Assembly (NCBI GenBank): GCA_022340755.1
Contig: JAJDNI010000099.1
Location: 1 to 49,520, forward strand
Length of the DNA stretch: 49,520 nucleotides
Origin: Gemmatimonadota bacterium
GTDB taxonomy: Bacteria > Gemmatimonadota > Gemmatimonadetes > Longimicrobiales > Gaopeijiaceae
Direction of reading: 5' to 3'
Of this stretch, positions 42,701 to 49,520 are shown piece by piece. Positions within the stretch are counted from its first letter, which is position 1; each line of letters begins with the position of its first letter. The notes beneath the pieces are model-generated. The model was not told where the DNA came from and did not search any database. It saw only the letters and a list, made by a program, of their open reading frames with translations. Both the position numbers and the translations under genes were made by a program.

Positions 42701-43380
42701 AGTTCAACTCCGTGGTGAAGCCCGTGATCATCCTGACGTCGGTGATGATGTCCACCATCGGCGTGCTTCTGGGCTTGATGATCTTCCGCATGCCGTTCGG
42801 CATCATCAACACGGGGGTCGGGATCATCTCGCTGGCGGGCGTGGTGGTGAACAACGCCATTATCCTCATCGACTACATCGACGTCCTGAGGGACCGTGAC
42901 GGCATGAACCGCCGAGAGGCGCTGATCAAGGGCGGCAAGACCCGCTTCCGCCCCGTGGTGCTCACGGCCACAACCACGGCCTTGGGTCTGGTGCCATTGG
43001 CGGTGGGCCTGAACTTCGACTTCTTCGGGCTGTACGGCTCGCTGAACCCCGACATCTACTGGGGTGGCGAGCAAGCCGCATGGTGGGGTCCCATGGCCGT
43101 GGCGGTGATCGCCGGGATCCTGTTCGCCACGTTCCTCACGCTGGTGCTGGTACCGGTGATGTACTCGTTGGTGGACGACTTCGCTGCGTTCTTCGCCCGG
43201 CACTTCAAGCACCAGGAGGAGTTCGAGGGCGTCGCTTCCGGTGCGGGCGTGGCCGATGCCACCACCGCCTTCGATGCGGAGGGCGCGTACGCTCCGGCGG
43301 AGAGCTCCGTAAGGAGGGGTGAGGCGACCCGGGCCGGCGGGCTGCCTCCGGGTCTGGCGCCGGAGCCCGATACGCCCTAG
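39793..43380 (+). CDS. RND efflux pump permease (HAE1/AcrB-like)
   Basis: 1195 residues, longer than AcrB (about 1049). TM1 (about 43-60) is followed by KESFPELAIPMIAVSTIYPGVSPADVESQVT. TM4 carries the proton-relay Asp in LGMLVDNAIVVVENIYR; AATTLAAFTPLLFWPG and the TM11 segment GVVVNNAIILIDYID follow. Between TM6 and TM7 (about residues 531-575) are two extra hydrophobic stretches (WTLVGLAGVLFLVIAG and PLAAVLLAVTAMGLWAL). A Gly/Ser-rich loop lies near 680-700. Substrates cannot be told; the TetR gene suggests drug or toxin export. It is the last gene of the operon, with a strong terminator 16 bases later. Confidence 0.95.
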   Translation: MTGQHDHRPPEPRADEGGERRDLRFLERFQEFRPTSFAVEHRTSMVVLLIIITIMGALSYKTTPKESFPELAIPMIAVSTIYPGVSPADVESQVTRVLEEDLSTISDLKELTSTSVEGYSNIVAEFQTSVNLEDALAKVREKVDLSKPDLPDDAEDPMIIEFNFSEIPVMQVNLAGEYGLVRLKDIGEDLQDKLEQIPQVLRADLRGGLEREVKVDVDLAKLQFYGLSLNDVTDVIRNENVNIPGGSIDVGDTKYLVRVDGEFVDPNVIRDLVVKTKAGRPVYVRDVATVDFGFKERENYARMDGKAVVTLDVVKRSGENVIETAAAVRKVIDEMKSEFPPSTSVSITGDMSDQIQKMVSSLENNIVSGLILIVGILLFFLGLSNSTFVAVSIPSSMFLSFIVLKMMDISMNMVVLFSLILALGMLVDNAIVVVENIYRFMEQGWDRKLAAKKATGEVAVPVIASTATTLAAFTPLLFWPGEVGEFMKYLPITLIVTLTSSLIVALIIVPVLCAMYMKLDDGKPRRPLRPAARWTLVGLAGVLFLVIAGSNPLAAVLLAVTAMGLWALHKYVLDSTGRRFQERVLPAIIAMYERQLRWALDHRAAVIGGTVLAFVLTVAAFIPFNAGIEYFPEGFPPQQLLVDVKAPVGTRASVTDSIVGKLEQDLRSVGGREDWESVVAVTGSGGSQGGGSFMGGGPSGPDEGRITVSLVDFQKRKRDAFATLEEMQRKIGKDIAGAKVSVDKPRMGPQQGKPVNIEIVGDDPGQLKTLSDKVVSILESSAVNPQLVDLQSDMDDSRPELSVEVDREKAALYDLNTSKVGGAIRGAINGVTAAKYRTGNDEYDIVVRLAEPYRRNLESLRDLKVVAENGAQVPLVSVAKWNVEEGYGSIRRKDQTRMATISADVAAGFNSNAVLREVQGTLASFESSALPPGYTMRYTGQTQDQTEAEDFLVGAFLTALMLIGFILISQFNSVVKPVIILTSVMMSTIGVLLGLMIFRMPFGIINTGVGIISLAGVVVNNAIILIDYIDVLRDRDGMNRREALIKGGKTRFRPVVLTATTTALGLVPLAVGLNFDFFGLYGSLNPDIYWGGEQAAWWGPMAVAVIAGILFATFLTLVLVPVMYSLVDDFAAFFARHFKHQEEFEGVASGAGVADATTAFDAEGAYAPAESSVRRGEATRAGGLPPGLAPEPDTP

Positions 43381-43395
43381 CAGGTCGCCGAAGAC

Positions 43396-43425
43396 GGGGG
43401 CCGCCGGCTTCCTCCGGCGGCCCCC
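43396..43425 (+). terminator. Terminator of the efflux operon
   Basis: Perfect 12-base arms GGGGGCCGCCGG (43396-43407) and CCGGCGGCCCCC (43414-43425) with a six-base loop. Flank CTCCGTCG has few T residues; strength comes from the stem. Confidence 0.7.
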
Positions 43426-43490
43426 CTCCGTCGCTCGCAGCGCAGCAGCCCTCTCGCGCTACGCGGCATGCGTGCCCACCTTGGATATGC

Positions 43491-43509
43491 GCACCTTGGT
43501 TCAAGGTGC
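43491..43509. repeat. Small perfect inverted repeat upstream of the membrane-protein gene
   Basis: GCACCTTG (43491-43498) and CAAGGTGC (43502-43509) around GTT. ACCTTGG also occurs just upstream at about 43478. No T run follows; it could be an operator. The rest of 43426-43555 shows nothing else. Confidence 0.35.
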
Positions 43510-43555
43510 CGGGCCCGCGTGGGGTCCGCCTGCCCATCACAGCGCCGGGAGAAGC

Positions 43556-44113
43556 GTGAGCGAACGATCGGAGCGGCACGACTCCGCGCTCGAGCCCCAG
43601 CAGGTGGTCGGCGGAGCCATCCAGCGCCTGGCGGCGGCCCGGCTCGGTCGTGCCTTCCTTCCCCTGGCCGTTCTCCTGCTGGTGGGCCTGGGCGAGATGA
43701 TCGCCGGGCAGGTGCCGGGTCTGGATCCCTTTCTCCTCGCCGTCGGGGCCCCCGCATCCGCCGGGGCCATGCTGGCGTACGGTCTCGGAGTCGTGCAGCG
43801 GGCCTTCGGGCGCCGGCCGAGCTGGTGGCCTTTCGCGATGGTGGGCGGCCTGGTGCCGTTGGCGTTCGGAGTCTACGTCCTGGGCTGGCGCGGGCTCCGG
43901 CTGGTGGCGCGCTGGGACGGCATCTCGGGTGTGCTGACGGGGATCTTCTTCTCGATGCTCGGCTACTGGATCCTGCGGGCCTGCCAGCGGCTCTCCGAGC
44001 TGGAGACTCTGGCCACGGTCATGAGCCTGGGCGGCGCATCGGTGGAAGAGGTCCCTCGGGGCGCGACCGGGCGCTCGGAGCCGATCCCGGACAAGGGGGA
44101 AAAGGCCGAATGA
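43556..44113 (+). CDS. Small integral membrane protein of unknown function
   Basis: 185 residues with about four hydrophobic segments: FLPLAVLLLVGLGEMIAG, FLLAVGAPASAGAMLAYGLGVV, WPFAMVGGLVPLAFGVYVLG and GVLTGIFFSMLGYWILRA. N and C termini are charged; the C terminus (GRSEPIPDKGEKAE) is probably cytoplasmic. I recognise no family. The GTG at 43556 is chosen because of GGGAGAAGC just upstream and because the preceding frame is intergenic. It overlaps the hydrolase gene by four bases (ATGA) and so belongs to a three-gene operon. Confidence 0.7.
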   Translation: MSERSERHDSALEPQQVVGGAIQRLAAARLGRAFLPLAVLLLVGLGEMIAGQVPGLDPFLLAVGAPASAGAMLAYGLGVVQRAFGRRPSWWPFAMVGGLVPLAFGVYVLGWRGLRLVARWDGISGVLTGIFFSMLGYWILRACQRLSELETLATVMSLGGASVEEVPRGATGRSEPIPDKGEKAE

Positions 44114-45042
44114 ACACGTCGAGACTCGTGACGCTGGCCCTCCTGGGAGGCGTCTGGTGTGCCCCGACGGCGGCCCAAGAGATGCCCGTGAGGCAGGGGC
44201 TCGTCAGCCTTGAGGACGGGCGCCTCGCCTACCAGGTGGTAGGTACGGGGGATCCCATCATCGTGGTCCATGGCGGACCGGGGTTGGACCACAGCTACCT
44301 TCGACCGGGCCTGGACGTGCTGGCGTCGGCGCACTCCCTCGTGTACTACGACCAACGAGGGACCGGACGGTCGGACTTCCCGCTGGACTCGGCCTCCATC
44401 AACCTGGCGAAGTTCGTCTCGGACATCGACGACCTGAGGCAGGTCATGGGATACGAGCGGGTGACGGTCCTGGGCCATTCCTTCGGTGGCCTCATCGCGC
44501 TCGCGTACGCGAGGGCGCATCCGGATCACCTCACCGCCCTCATCCTTATGGACACGGCCGAGCCGGGCGAGCGCTGGCGGACGGCGGCGTCGAGACGGAC
44601 CAAGGCGGCGCGCACACCGCAAGACTCCGCCGAGCTCTCGCGGCTGTTGGCATCGCCTGGGTACGCAGCCGACGACGCGGCGACCTTGAGTCAGATCTAT
44701 CGGGTCTCGTTCCGGTCGACGTTCCTGGATCCATCACGCATCGACGAGCTGAACCTCACGCTCGCTCCCAAGACGGCCCGTGACGGCCAGGAGGTGGCGC
44801 GCCTTCTGGGGGGTGACATGGCACATTTCGACTGGTGGCCCGATCTCGCTTCGTTGACGGTGCCCACCCTGGTCATCCAGGGAAAGGCCGATCCCATGCC
44901 GCTCGCCATGGCTCGGGCGCTCGCGGATAGCATTCCCAACGCCAAGCTCGCGGTGCTCGACTCCGGCCACTTTCCGGAGATCGAGGACCCCGCGGGGCTC
45001 GTGGCCGCCGTGTCGAACTTCCTGGCGCAACTGGTGCGGTGA
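44110..45042 (+). CDS. Proline-iminopeptidase-like alpha/beta hydrolase, exported
   Basis: 310 residues. A signal peptide ends near APTAAQ (about residue 22). The alpha/beta-hydrolase signature HGGPGLDHSY of the proline iminopeptidase (S33) group, YYDQRGTGRSD, nucleophile elbow GHSFGG, acid in QGKADPMP and His in DSGHFPE are all present. Export is unusual for S33 iminopeptidases, which are mostly cytosolic. It may therefore cleave peptides or esters in the periplasm (inference). Start ATG at 44110, overlapping the membrane-protein gene. Confidence 0.9.
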   Translation: MNTSRLVTLALLGGVWCAPTAAQEMPVRQGLVSLEDGRLAYQVVGTGDPIIVVHGGPGLDHSYLRPGLDVLASAHSLVYYDQRGTGRSDFPLDSASINLAKFVSDIDDLRQVMGYERVTVLGHSFGGLIALAYARAHPDHLTALILMDTAEPGERWRTAASRRTKAARTPQDSAELSRLLASPGYAADDAATLSQIYRVSFRSTFLDPSRIDELNLTLAPKTARDGQEVARLLGGDMAHFDWWPDLASLTVPTLVIQGKADPMPLAMARALADSIPNAKLAVLDSGHFPEIEDPAGLVAAVSNFLAQLVR

Positions 45043-45527
45043 TCCGGCCGATGGCCGCGGGCGACTGGCCCGCCGTCGCCGAAATCTACCGGCAGGGGAT
45101 CGCTACGGGCGACGCCACCTTCGAGACGACCGTACCGACCTGGGAGGAGTGGGATGCCTCCCACCATCCGACCGGACGCCTCGTGGCGGAACGGCCGAGG
45201 GGGATCGAGGGGTTCGCGGCGGTGAGCCCTGTGTCGAAGCGGCCCGTCTACGCCGGGGTCGCGGAGGTCATGGTGTACGTCGCGGAAGATGCCCGCGGGC
45301 GCGGGGTGGGAGGCGGCCTGCTTCAGGCCCTCGTCGAGGCTACGGAATCCGCGGGGATCTGGACGCTGCAGGCCAGCATCTTTCCGGAGAACAGCGCCTC
45401 CATCGTCATCCACCAAGAGATGGGCTTCCGTGTCGTGGGCGTGAGGAAACGGTTGGGCAGGTTCCACGACGGCCGCTGGCGCGACGTCGTGCTCATGGAG
45501 CGGAGGAGTGGAGAGGTGGGGCGCTGA
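45039..45527 (+). CDS. GNAT N-acetyltransferase (phosphinothricin-acetyltransferase-like)
   Basis: 162 residues. The acetyl-CoA pyrophosphate loop reads ARGRGVGGGLL (R/Q-x-x-G-x-G/A form). RPMAAGDWPAVAEIYRQGIATGDATFET at the N terminus and LQASIFPENSASIVIHQEMGFRVVGVRKRLGRFHDGRWRDVVLMERR match the Pat/YwnH group. That group acetylates phosphinothricin, methionine sulfone and similar amino acids; the natural substrate is unknown. The GTG at 45039 overlaps the hydrolase stop. It is convergent with the DUF4442 gene. Confidence 0.9.
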   Translation: MIRPMAAGDWPAVAEIYRQGIATGDATFETTVPTWEEWDASHHPTGRLVAERPRGIEGFAAVSPVSKRPVYAGVAEVMVYVAEDARGRGVGGGLLQALVEATESAGIWTLQASIFPENSASIVIHQEMGFRVVGVRKRLGRFHDGRWRDVVLMERRSGEVGR

Positions 45528-45599
45528 GGACGGCCACCTCGACGATTGTCACGCCGACGCCCGCGAAGACGATGTCGCGCAGGCCCGACGCCATCGCCT

Positions 45600-46127
45600 T
45601 CAGGGCTCGATCCCGCTCTGGGAGGTCCGGGTAGTCGATGCCGTCACCGGGCCGAGCATCCACCGGGCGGTGAACGTGGCGACCTCGTCTCCACCGGCGT
45701 CGCGGATGTGGGCCGTGACCCGACGCTCGCCCCGTGCATCCGGGGGCGGCGTCTCGCACCGGCTTTCGGCCGAGAGGCGCCCGCGGGCCTTCTTGTGGTA
45801 CACGACCTCGATCCCGGTCACGATTCCCCGCACGCCGGGAGGGAGGGCCAAGGTCAGGGCGAGGCCGCTGGTCAGCTCCCCGAGGTTGGCGAGGGCGACG
45901 GCGTGCACCGACCGCAGATGATTGCGGACCGCCCGGCGATCCGAGAGGACGACCCGAGCGTGCCCGGGCTCCAGCTCGTGGACCACCGCGCCGAGCGCCC
46001 CGGAGTAGGGGACGAGACGGTCGAGGAGTCGGCTGAAGAGCCAACGACCCCCTGGGAGGGGCACCAGGCGCCGCCAGAGTCGATGCACCTTGTCGCCCGA
46101 GAGGGAGGGAGTTGATGAGGGTGGCAT
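45600..46127 (-). CDS. DUF4442 hot-dog-fold thioesterase-like protein
   Basis: 175 residues. The segment NHLRSVHAVALANLGELTSGLALTLALP is the DUF4442 hallmark, with the Glu in LGELTSG at the usual thioesterase position. VTGIEVVYHKKARGRL follows. The family is related to PaaI/YigI acyl-CoA thioesterases; the substrate is unknown. The start is ATG at 46127, and the leader on this strand is part of a 300-base divergent region. Convergent with the GNAT gene; 72 bases lie between. Confidence 0.85.
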   Translation of the reverse strand: MPPSSTPSLSGDKVHRLWRRLVPLPGGRWLFSRLLDRLVPYSGALGAVVHELEPGHARVVLSDRRAVRNHLRSVHAVALANLGELTSGLALTLALPPGVRGIVTGIEVVYHKKARGRLSAESRCETPPPDARGERRVTAHIRDAGGDEVATFTARWMLGPVTASTTRTSQSGIEP

Positions 46128-46426
46128 CGTGATGTCGCCGATCCCTGTCGGCTATAGGGGGGGAGAGCGCAGGGCCCGCGAGGCCCACGTATGTTCGGAG
46201 GGGTCCGGCCGAGGGGCAATGGCTCACGGTCCTCATCGTCCAGGGTCGGTGGAGGCGGAGTCCCGGCCGGACGTTGCCCGAGAGGGCGGCCCGAGCGCAC
46301 TATCCGGGCTGGCATGGGGCTCGGGGTGGTGCTCCATCCGCGGGGCCTCTGCTCGTTACCTCAATTCGACTTCCTCATGACCTCACGCTTCGCGACGACC
46401 CACGCCGATCGGCGCTCCGGACACTG
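46128..46426. other. Divergent intergenic region
   Basis: About 300 bases between the DUF4442 gene and the esterase gene. I see no convincing -35/-10 pair, RNA gene or strong hairpin. The open frame upstream of the esterase has no homology to its family. Possible -10 GGCTATAG near 46153. Confidence 0.5.
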
Positions 46427-47116
46427 ATGGCCGGCGTGGAGCGCCATCTGGAGGTCGTCCGCACTGCGCGGTACTGGACGCTGGGCGATGACGTCGCCTC
46501 CCCAAGTGAGGTGTGGTTCGTCCTGCACGGTTACAGGCAGCTGGCGGGGCGGTTTCTGGCCCGCTTCGCGGCCATCGACGACGGAACGCGCCGGATCATC
46601 GCGCCCGAGGGACTCTCGCGCTTCTACGTGGGAAGGGAGGCGGGGCGTCACGGACCTGCATCCGTGGTGGGAGCCACCTGGATGACCCGCGAGGACAGGG
46701 ACCGTGAGATTCACGACTACGTGCGCTATCTCGACCGCCTCGCGGAGGTCTCGCTGGCCGAACTCGAACCGGAGATCCCCGTGGTGGTGCTCGGCTTCTC
46801 GCAGGGAGTCGCCACCGCCGCGCGGTGGACGACCCTCGGAGCGATGCGTCCGCAGCGCCTCATCCTGTGGGGGGACTTCCTACCCCCGGACCTCGACGGC
46901 TTCCGCGCGGTCACGGCCTGGGCGGATACCGAGGTGCTGCTGGTGCGGGGAGCGGACGATGGCGTTTTCGCCGACGAGGACCTGCTGGCCGCCGAGCGCC
47001 AGCGCCTGGAAGCCGTCGGGCTGCGTCTCCCCGCCCACACGTATGTGGGAGGTCACGATGTCCTCCCGGAGGTTCTCGCAGCGGTGGCGACCCGAAGCGG
47101 GCCCTTCGGCGCCTGA
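46427..47116 (+). CDS. Phospholipase/carboxylesterase-like alpha/beta hydrolase
   Basis: 229 residues. Features of the esterase_phd/YpfH-type fold are WFVLHGYRQLAGRF (oxyanion region), IIAPEGLSRFYV, nucleophile elbow VVLGFSQGVATAARW, acid near VRGADDGVF and catalytic His in YVGGHDVLPE. No signal peptide, so it is cytoplasmic. Substrate unknown. The start is ATG at 46427; the 51 codons upstream in frame are intergenic in character. Convergent with the YiiD-type gene. Confidence 0.87.
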   Translation: MAGVERHLEVVRTARYWTLGDDVASPSEVWFVLHGYRQLAGRFLARFAAIDDGTRRIIAPEGLSRFYVGREAGRHGPASVVGATWMTREDRDREIHDYVRYLDRLAEVSLAELEPEIPVVVLGFSQGVATAARWTTLGAMRPQRLILWGDFLPPDLDGFRAVTAWADTEVLLVRGADDGVFADEDLLAAERQRLEAVGLRLPAHTYVGGHDVLPEVLAAVATRSGPFGA

Positions 47117-47125
47117 ACGAGTCCG

Positions 47126-47584
47126 CTAGGCGCGGCGATGGGGGCGGCCGAAGGACACGTACGCTCCCTCGAGGGTGGCGACCACGGTGCCGCCGGAGCG
47201 CACTTCCACCTCGAGGCGGACCCGCCCGCGGCCCTTCCGTTTCAGGGCGGCGAGGAAACGCTGCCACGCCGCCGAGGCGGGCGGTCGTGCTCGGGCTTCG
47301 AAGGGTGCCGCGATAGGCGCCAGATACCGGATCTCGCTGGTCTGGATGACGGTGTGCGCCGGGATGCCCTCGTTCCCGAGGAGTAGGTGCATGAGGCTCC
47401 ACCCAGCGAGGATGGCGAGAGCGGCCACCGAGCCTCCGAAGGCGGTTTCGCGGTGGTTGACGTTGGGTTCCAACGGAGCGCCGAGCGTGACCCCTGCGGA
47501 GGTAGCCTCCACGACGCGGGTTTCCATGGCCAGCGACAGCGGGATGTGCTCGTGGAGGTAGGCCTCCACGTCTGCCGGGCTCAG
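47126..47584 (-). CDS. YiiD_C-type putative thioesterase
   Basis: About 152 residues in the hot-dog fold. VEAYLHEHIPLSLAMETRVVEA, the NHRETAFGGSVAALAILAGW active-site helix and YLAPIAAPFEARA match the C-terminal domain of E. coli YiiD. The start is uncertain. Relatives begin about five residues before VEAYLH, where the codon is CTG at 47584 inside CTGA overlapping the murB stop. This is the same overlap pattern as the GTGA and TTGA junctions elsewhere here. The first conventional start is GTG at 47569. It is translated with murB. Confidence 0.78.
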   Translation of the reverse strand: MSPADVEAYLHEHIPLSLAMETRVVEATSAGVTLGAPLEPNVNHRETAFGGSVAALAILAGWSLMHLLLGNEGIPAHTVIQTSEIRYLAPIAAPFEARARPPASAAWQRFLAALKRKGRGRVRLEVEVRSGGTVVATLEGAYVSFGRPHRRA

Positions 47585-48558
47585 AATTCCCCCACGAGCG
47601 TAATCTCGGGAACCAGCTCGTGGCCGGTTTCTCTGGCCACGGTCTCCTGCGCCAAGGTCATGAGGGCCCTGACATCCGAAGCGGTGGCGCCTCCGAGGTT
47701 CACGACGATGTTGGCGTGCTTGTGGAAAATTCCCGCGCCTCCTTGGGTCGCGCCCTTCAGGCCCACCTGGTCGATGAGGCGGCCGGCACCGAGACCTTCG
47801 ACCTTCCGGAATACGGAGCCCGCCGAGGGATACAGCCGGAGATCGGGATGGCGATCGCCACGCCACGCCAGGTTCTCCCGGACCACGCGCCGGAGCTCCT
47901 GGACGGGGGCGTGCTCGAGGCGGAACGTCGCGCTGAGCACGACGTCGGAACGATGGTGGAGCACGCTCTCGTCGTACCCGAATCCGAAATAATCCACGCC
48001 CACCTCGCGGCGCTTGCCCTCCTCGGTAAGCAGCTCCGCGGAGTCGAGGAACTCCTCGATGAACATTGTGCGCTCCCGGGCCGGTGCGGGGGCGAGGAAG
48101 TGGAGGTTCTGCCACAGGGCACCGCCGACGGTGCTGGGAATGCCCGCGAAATGATGCAGGCCGCCCAGGCCGCGAGCCACCGTGGCGTCGATGAGCTCGG
48201 GGTAGGTCCGCACACCGGCGCCGGCGCGCACGCGGTCCTCCCCCGTGAACGCGATGCCCCCGACCTCGGAGCGCACCACCAGGCCCCGGAAGCCGCGATC
48301 CCCAACGAGGATGTTCGCACCGCACCCCAGGAGGAACCACGGGATCCCCTCGTCCCGCGCTGCCTGCACCGCCGTGGCCAGCTCGTCCGCGGTACGCGCC
48401 CGAAAGAACAGGTCCGCGGGACCACCGATGCGGAACGTGGTGAACGGGGCCAACGGGACGGCGCTCTCCAGCCGCGCCGGGTCGAGATGGCGCGCCAGGG
48501 CGTCGCGGGCCGGTGTGGCGGCGAAATTCATCCCGAAAAGATAGTCCGTCTGGCCCAT
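47581..48558 (-). CDS. murB: UDP-N-acetylenolpyruvoylglucosamine reductase
   Basis: FAD enzyme that reduces UDP-GlcNAc-enolpyruvate to UDP-MurNAc in wall synthesis. Visible: TTFRIGGPADLFFRA, the FAD-binding LLGCGANILVGDRGFRGLVV, HFAGIPSTVGGALWQN, and the catalytic end PSAGSVFRK (Ser) and VPEITLVG (Glu). Between these lies the YDESVLHHRSDVVLSATFRL segment. 325 residues from the ATG at 48558, or 316 from ATG at 48531 (MNFAATPARD); neither has a good ribosome-binding site. No other mur genes are nearby. Divergent from the DinB-like gene. Confidence 0.95.
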   Translation of the reverse strand: MGQTDYLFGMNFAATPARDALARHLDPARLESAVPLAPFTTFRIGGPADLFFRARTADELATAVQAARDEGIPWFLLGCGANILVGDRGFRGLVVRSEVGGIAFTGEDRVRAGAGVRTYPELIDATVARGLGGLHHFAGIPSTVGGALWQNLHFLAPAPARERTMFIEEFLDSAELLTEEGKRREVGVDYFGFGYDESVLHHRSDVVLSATFRLEHAPVQELRRVVRENLAWRGDRHPDLRLYPSAGSVFRKVEGLGAGRLIDQVGLKGATQGGAGIFHKHANIVVNLGGATASDVRALMTLAQETVARETGHELVPEITLVGEF

Positions 48559-48620
48559 GTCGTCTTGAGATTACAACTTCCGGGCCAGCCCCCATGCTTC
48601 CGAAAGGACGGGATCACTCC

Positions 48621-49091
48621 ATGAGCAATTCTCTCGCGGCGGATCTGGCTCTCCTGTTGGACCGGGACCTCTCGAAGCTGGCGGATGAGCTGGGCATGTA
48701 TCCCGACGACACCAGCGTGTGGCGTGTGGGGGGGACCATTGCGAACTCCGCGGGGACCCTTGCGCTGCACCTCGTGGGGAACCTCGAGGCGTACGTCGGG
48801 ACCTTCGCCGAGACCGGGTACGTGCGGGATCGAGACGCCGAGTTCCGGGACCGCGACGTCCCCCGAGAGGAGCTCCTCGAGCACATCGCTCGTTGCCGGA
48901 GGAGCGTGGCGAACGGCCTCGCGACCCTCACGGATGCCCAGATGCTGGAGCCCTACCCCAAGGATCTTCCGGAGCGATTCCGCGGGTGGACCACGCACCG
49001 CTTCCTGACCCACCTCGCCGGCCACTTCCTGTGGCACCTGGGGCAGATCGACTACCACAGGCGGCTCCTGGTCGAATCCCTCGGCGCCTGA
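48621..49091 (+). CDS. DinB-like (DUF1572) four-helix protein
   Basis: 156 residues of helical protein in the DinB/YfiT superfamily. Probable metal His residues are in TLALHLVGNLEAY and in HLAGHFLWHLGQIDYHRR. RDVPREELLEHIARCRR and the W in FRGWTTHRFL are typical. Superfamily members act as thiol-dependent transferases (bacillithiol or mycothiol) or have no known role. The start is ATG at 48621. Divergent from murB, with 62 bases between. Confidence 0.87.
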   Translation: MSNSLAADLALLLDRDLSKLADELGMYPDDTSVWRVGGTIANSAGTLALHLVGNLEAYVGTFAETGYVRDRDAEFRDRDVPREELLEHIARCRRSVANGLATLTDAQMLEPYPKDLPERFRGWTTHRFLTHLAGHFLWHLGQIDYHRRLLVESLGA

Positions 49092-49520
49092 CCGTCTGTT
49101 CTCAGGCTCTCCAGAAGCCACCCTCTGCCGAACCCACGGCGGAGGCCACGCCTGCAACTTCCTGGGCCGCCCTCACGTAGGGCCCCAATGCATTCTCGGT
49201 TGGTGTCCGAAAATGGGACGACTGTTCCCGGAGACGCACGGGAAGCATGTCATACGAGACATGAGAAGAGTGGTGTAACACGCACTCTCTTTTATAGATA
49301 GGACACAGAACACGTCTGGCACGAGGCTTTCATAATGGTGTGCGTCAGAGGCGTTCGGTGTCCGGCCGGAGGGGGGGACGTGGTGAGGTGCGGACGAATC
49401 GGTGATCAGCCCGCCGACTCCGGTCGGACACTTCGGCCTCGATGGAAAGCGAACAGAACAGAGCCAGACCAGCTCATATCGGAATAGAGTCGTGAGAACA
49501 TATCGCAACCTCAGGCTTAC
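49092..49520. other. Gene-free, less G+C-rich end region with inverted repeats
   Basis: No supported gene in the last 429 bases. Three structures are visible. CATGTC (49246-49251) and GACATG (49258-49263) form one inverted repeat. AGAGTGGTGT with ACACgCACTCT (49267-49288), then CTTTTAT, forms a terminator-like hairpin. GTGTCCGGCCGGAG (49358-49371) pairs with CTCCGGTCGGACAC (49418-49431) with one mismatch. A minus-strand open frame (49173-49508) has no recognisable family and is rejected. Confidence 0.6.
49267..49295 (+). terminator. Possible Rho-independent terminator
   Basis: AGAGTG (49267-49272) pairs with CACTCT (49283-49288); the inner GTGT/ACAC can pair partly. CTTTTAT follows. It could end transcription from the DinB-like gene about 175 bases upstream. 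Confidence 0.45.

Noticed and set aside
39754..43212. A very long open frame on the minus strand opposite the RND permease (also 1827-3650 and 499-1923 opposite gltX and glnS)
   Set aside because: High-G+C third-position bias leaves antisense frames open. These translations are low-complexity His/Arg/Asp-rich and match no family, while the plus strand codes known proteins.
43381..43407. CAGGTCGCCGAAGAC after the RND gene resembles the left end of the IS (CAGGTCGCTGAAAGA)
   Set aside because: The similarity covers about eight exact bases, there is no transposase and no opposite end, and the region is fully explained by the operon terminator.
49173..49508. Minus-strand open frame of 111 codons
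   Set aside because: No recognisable domain, no ribosome-binding site, unlike codon use, and it covers the inverted repeats of the end region.
1..49520. CRISPR array, prophage, toxin-antitoxin or other defence locus
   Set aside because: No regularly spaced repeats, no cas, phage structural or toxin-antitoxin genes were recognised; the only mobile DNA is the single IS5-type element.

Overview
This is a high-G+C bacterial chromosome segment with dense gene packing and many genes overlapping by four bases (stop codon TGA inside GTGA, TTGA or ATGA). The gene content points to Gemmatimonadota. The strongest clue is the Ser/Thr kinase fused to a TolB-like propeller, whose N-terminal wording is typical of that phylum. 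Gram-negative envelope genes support it: Omp85-like barrel, TolC/RND pump, Pal-like OmpA protein and several lipoproteins. The taxonomic call is an inference from protein style, not a database result.

Layout. 1-3776: glnS (with a YqeY-like tail) and gltX. 3789-6441: own promoter, a LexA-like repressor, tadA and a lipoprotein glycosidase-like gene. 6506-9383: promoter and pyrR-pyrB-pyrC. 9420-10918 (minus): shared terminator, rpsT, and a Sco1-PCuAC copper-chaperone fusion. 11049-15824: M50 protease, scpA, scpB, rluB-type pseudouridine synthase, and a Rossmann-fold gene of unknown role. 15891-20490: pcm (minus), upp, ktrA/ktrB-type K+ uptake pair (minus), Pal-like lipoprotein, one CAU tRNA. 20611-25495: kinase-propeller receptor, release-factor-like GGQ protein (minus), AI-2E/PerM permease, small conserved protein. 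25495-26873: a decayed IS5-family element. 26970-36288: YheT-type hydrolase (minus), then three consecutive envelope genes (Omp85-like barrel, M1 peptidase lipoprotein, HEAT-cyclophilin lipoprotein) and an EamA transporter. 36420-43425: tetR-tolC-MFP-RND operon with a visible promoter, two operator-like sites and a terminator. 43556-49091: small membrane protein, proline-iminopeptidase-like hydrolase, GNAT, DUF4442 thioesterase (minus), esterase, YiiD-type thioesterase and murB (minus), DinB-like protein. 49092-49520: gene-free, less G+C-rich, with inverted repeats.

How it works together. Most of the window is housekeeping: translation (glnS, gltX, tadA, rpsT, rluB, tRNA, GGQ protein), pyrimidine synthesis and salvage (pyrR, pyrB, pyrC, upp), chromosome condensation (scpAB) and wall synthesis (murB). 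Accessory parts are the efflux operon and the IS.

Most notable: the LexA-like repressor has a well-kept DNA-binding domain, but the Ser and Lys positions of the self-cleavage dyad align with Asp147 and His186, and the Ala-Gly cleavage site is absent. It should not be able to respond to DNA damage by autoproteolysis. Other points of interest are the Sco1-PCuAC fusion with a complete copper motif, the HEAT-cyclophilin lipoprotein, the apparently leaderless self-regulated tetR, and an IS inserted exactly at a stop codon. I found no CRISPR array, phage or recognisable defence system.
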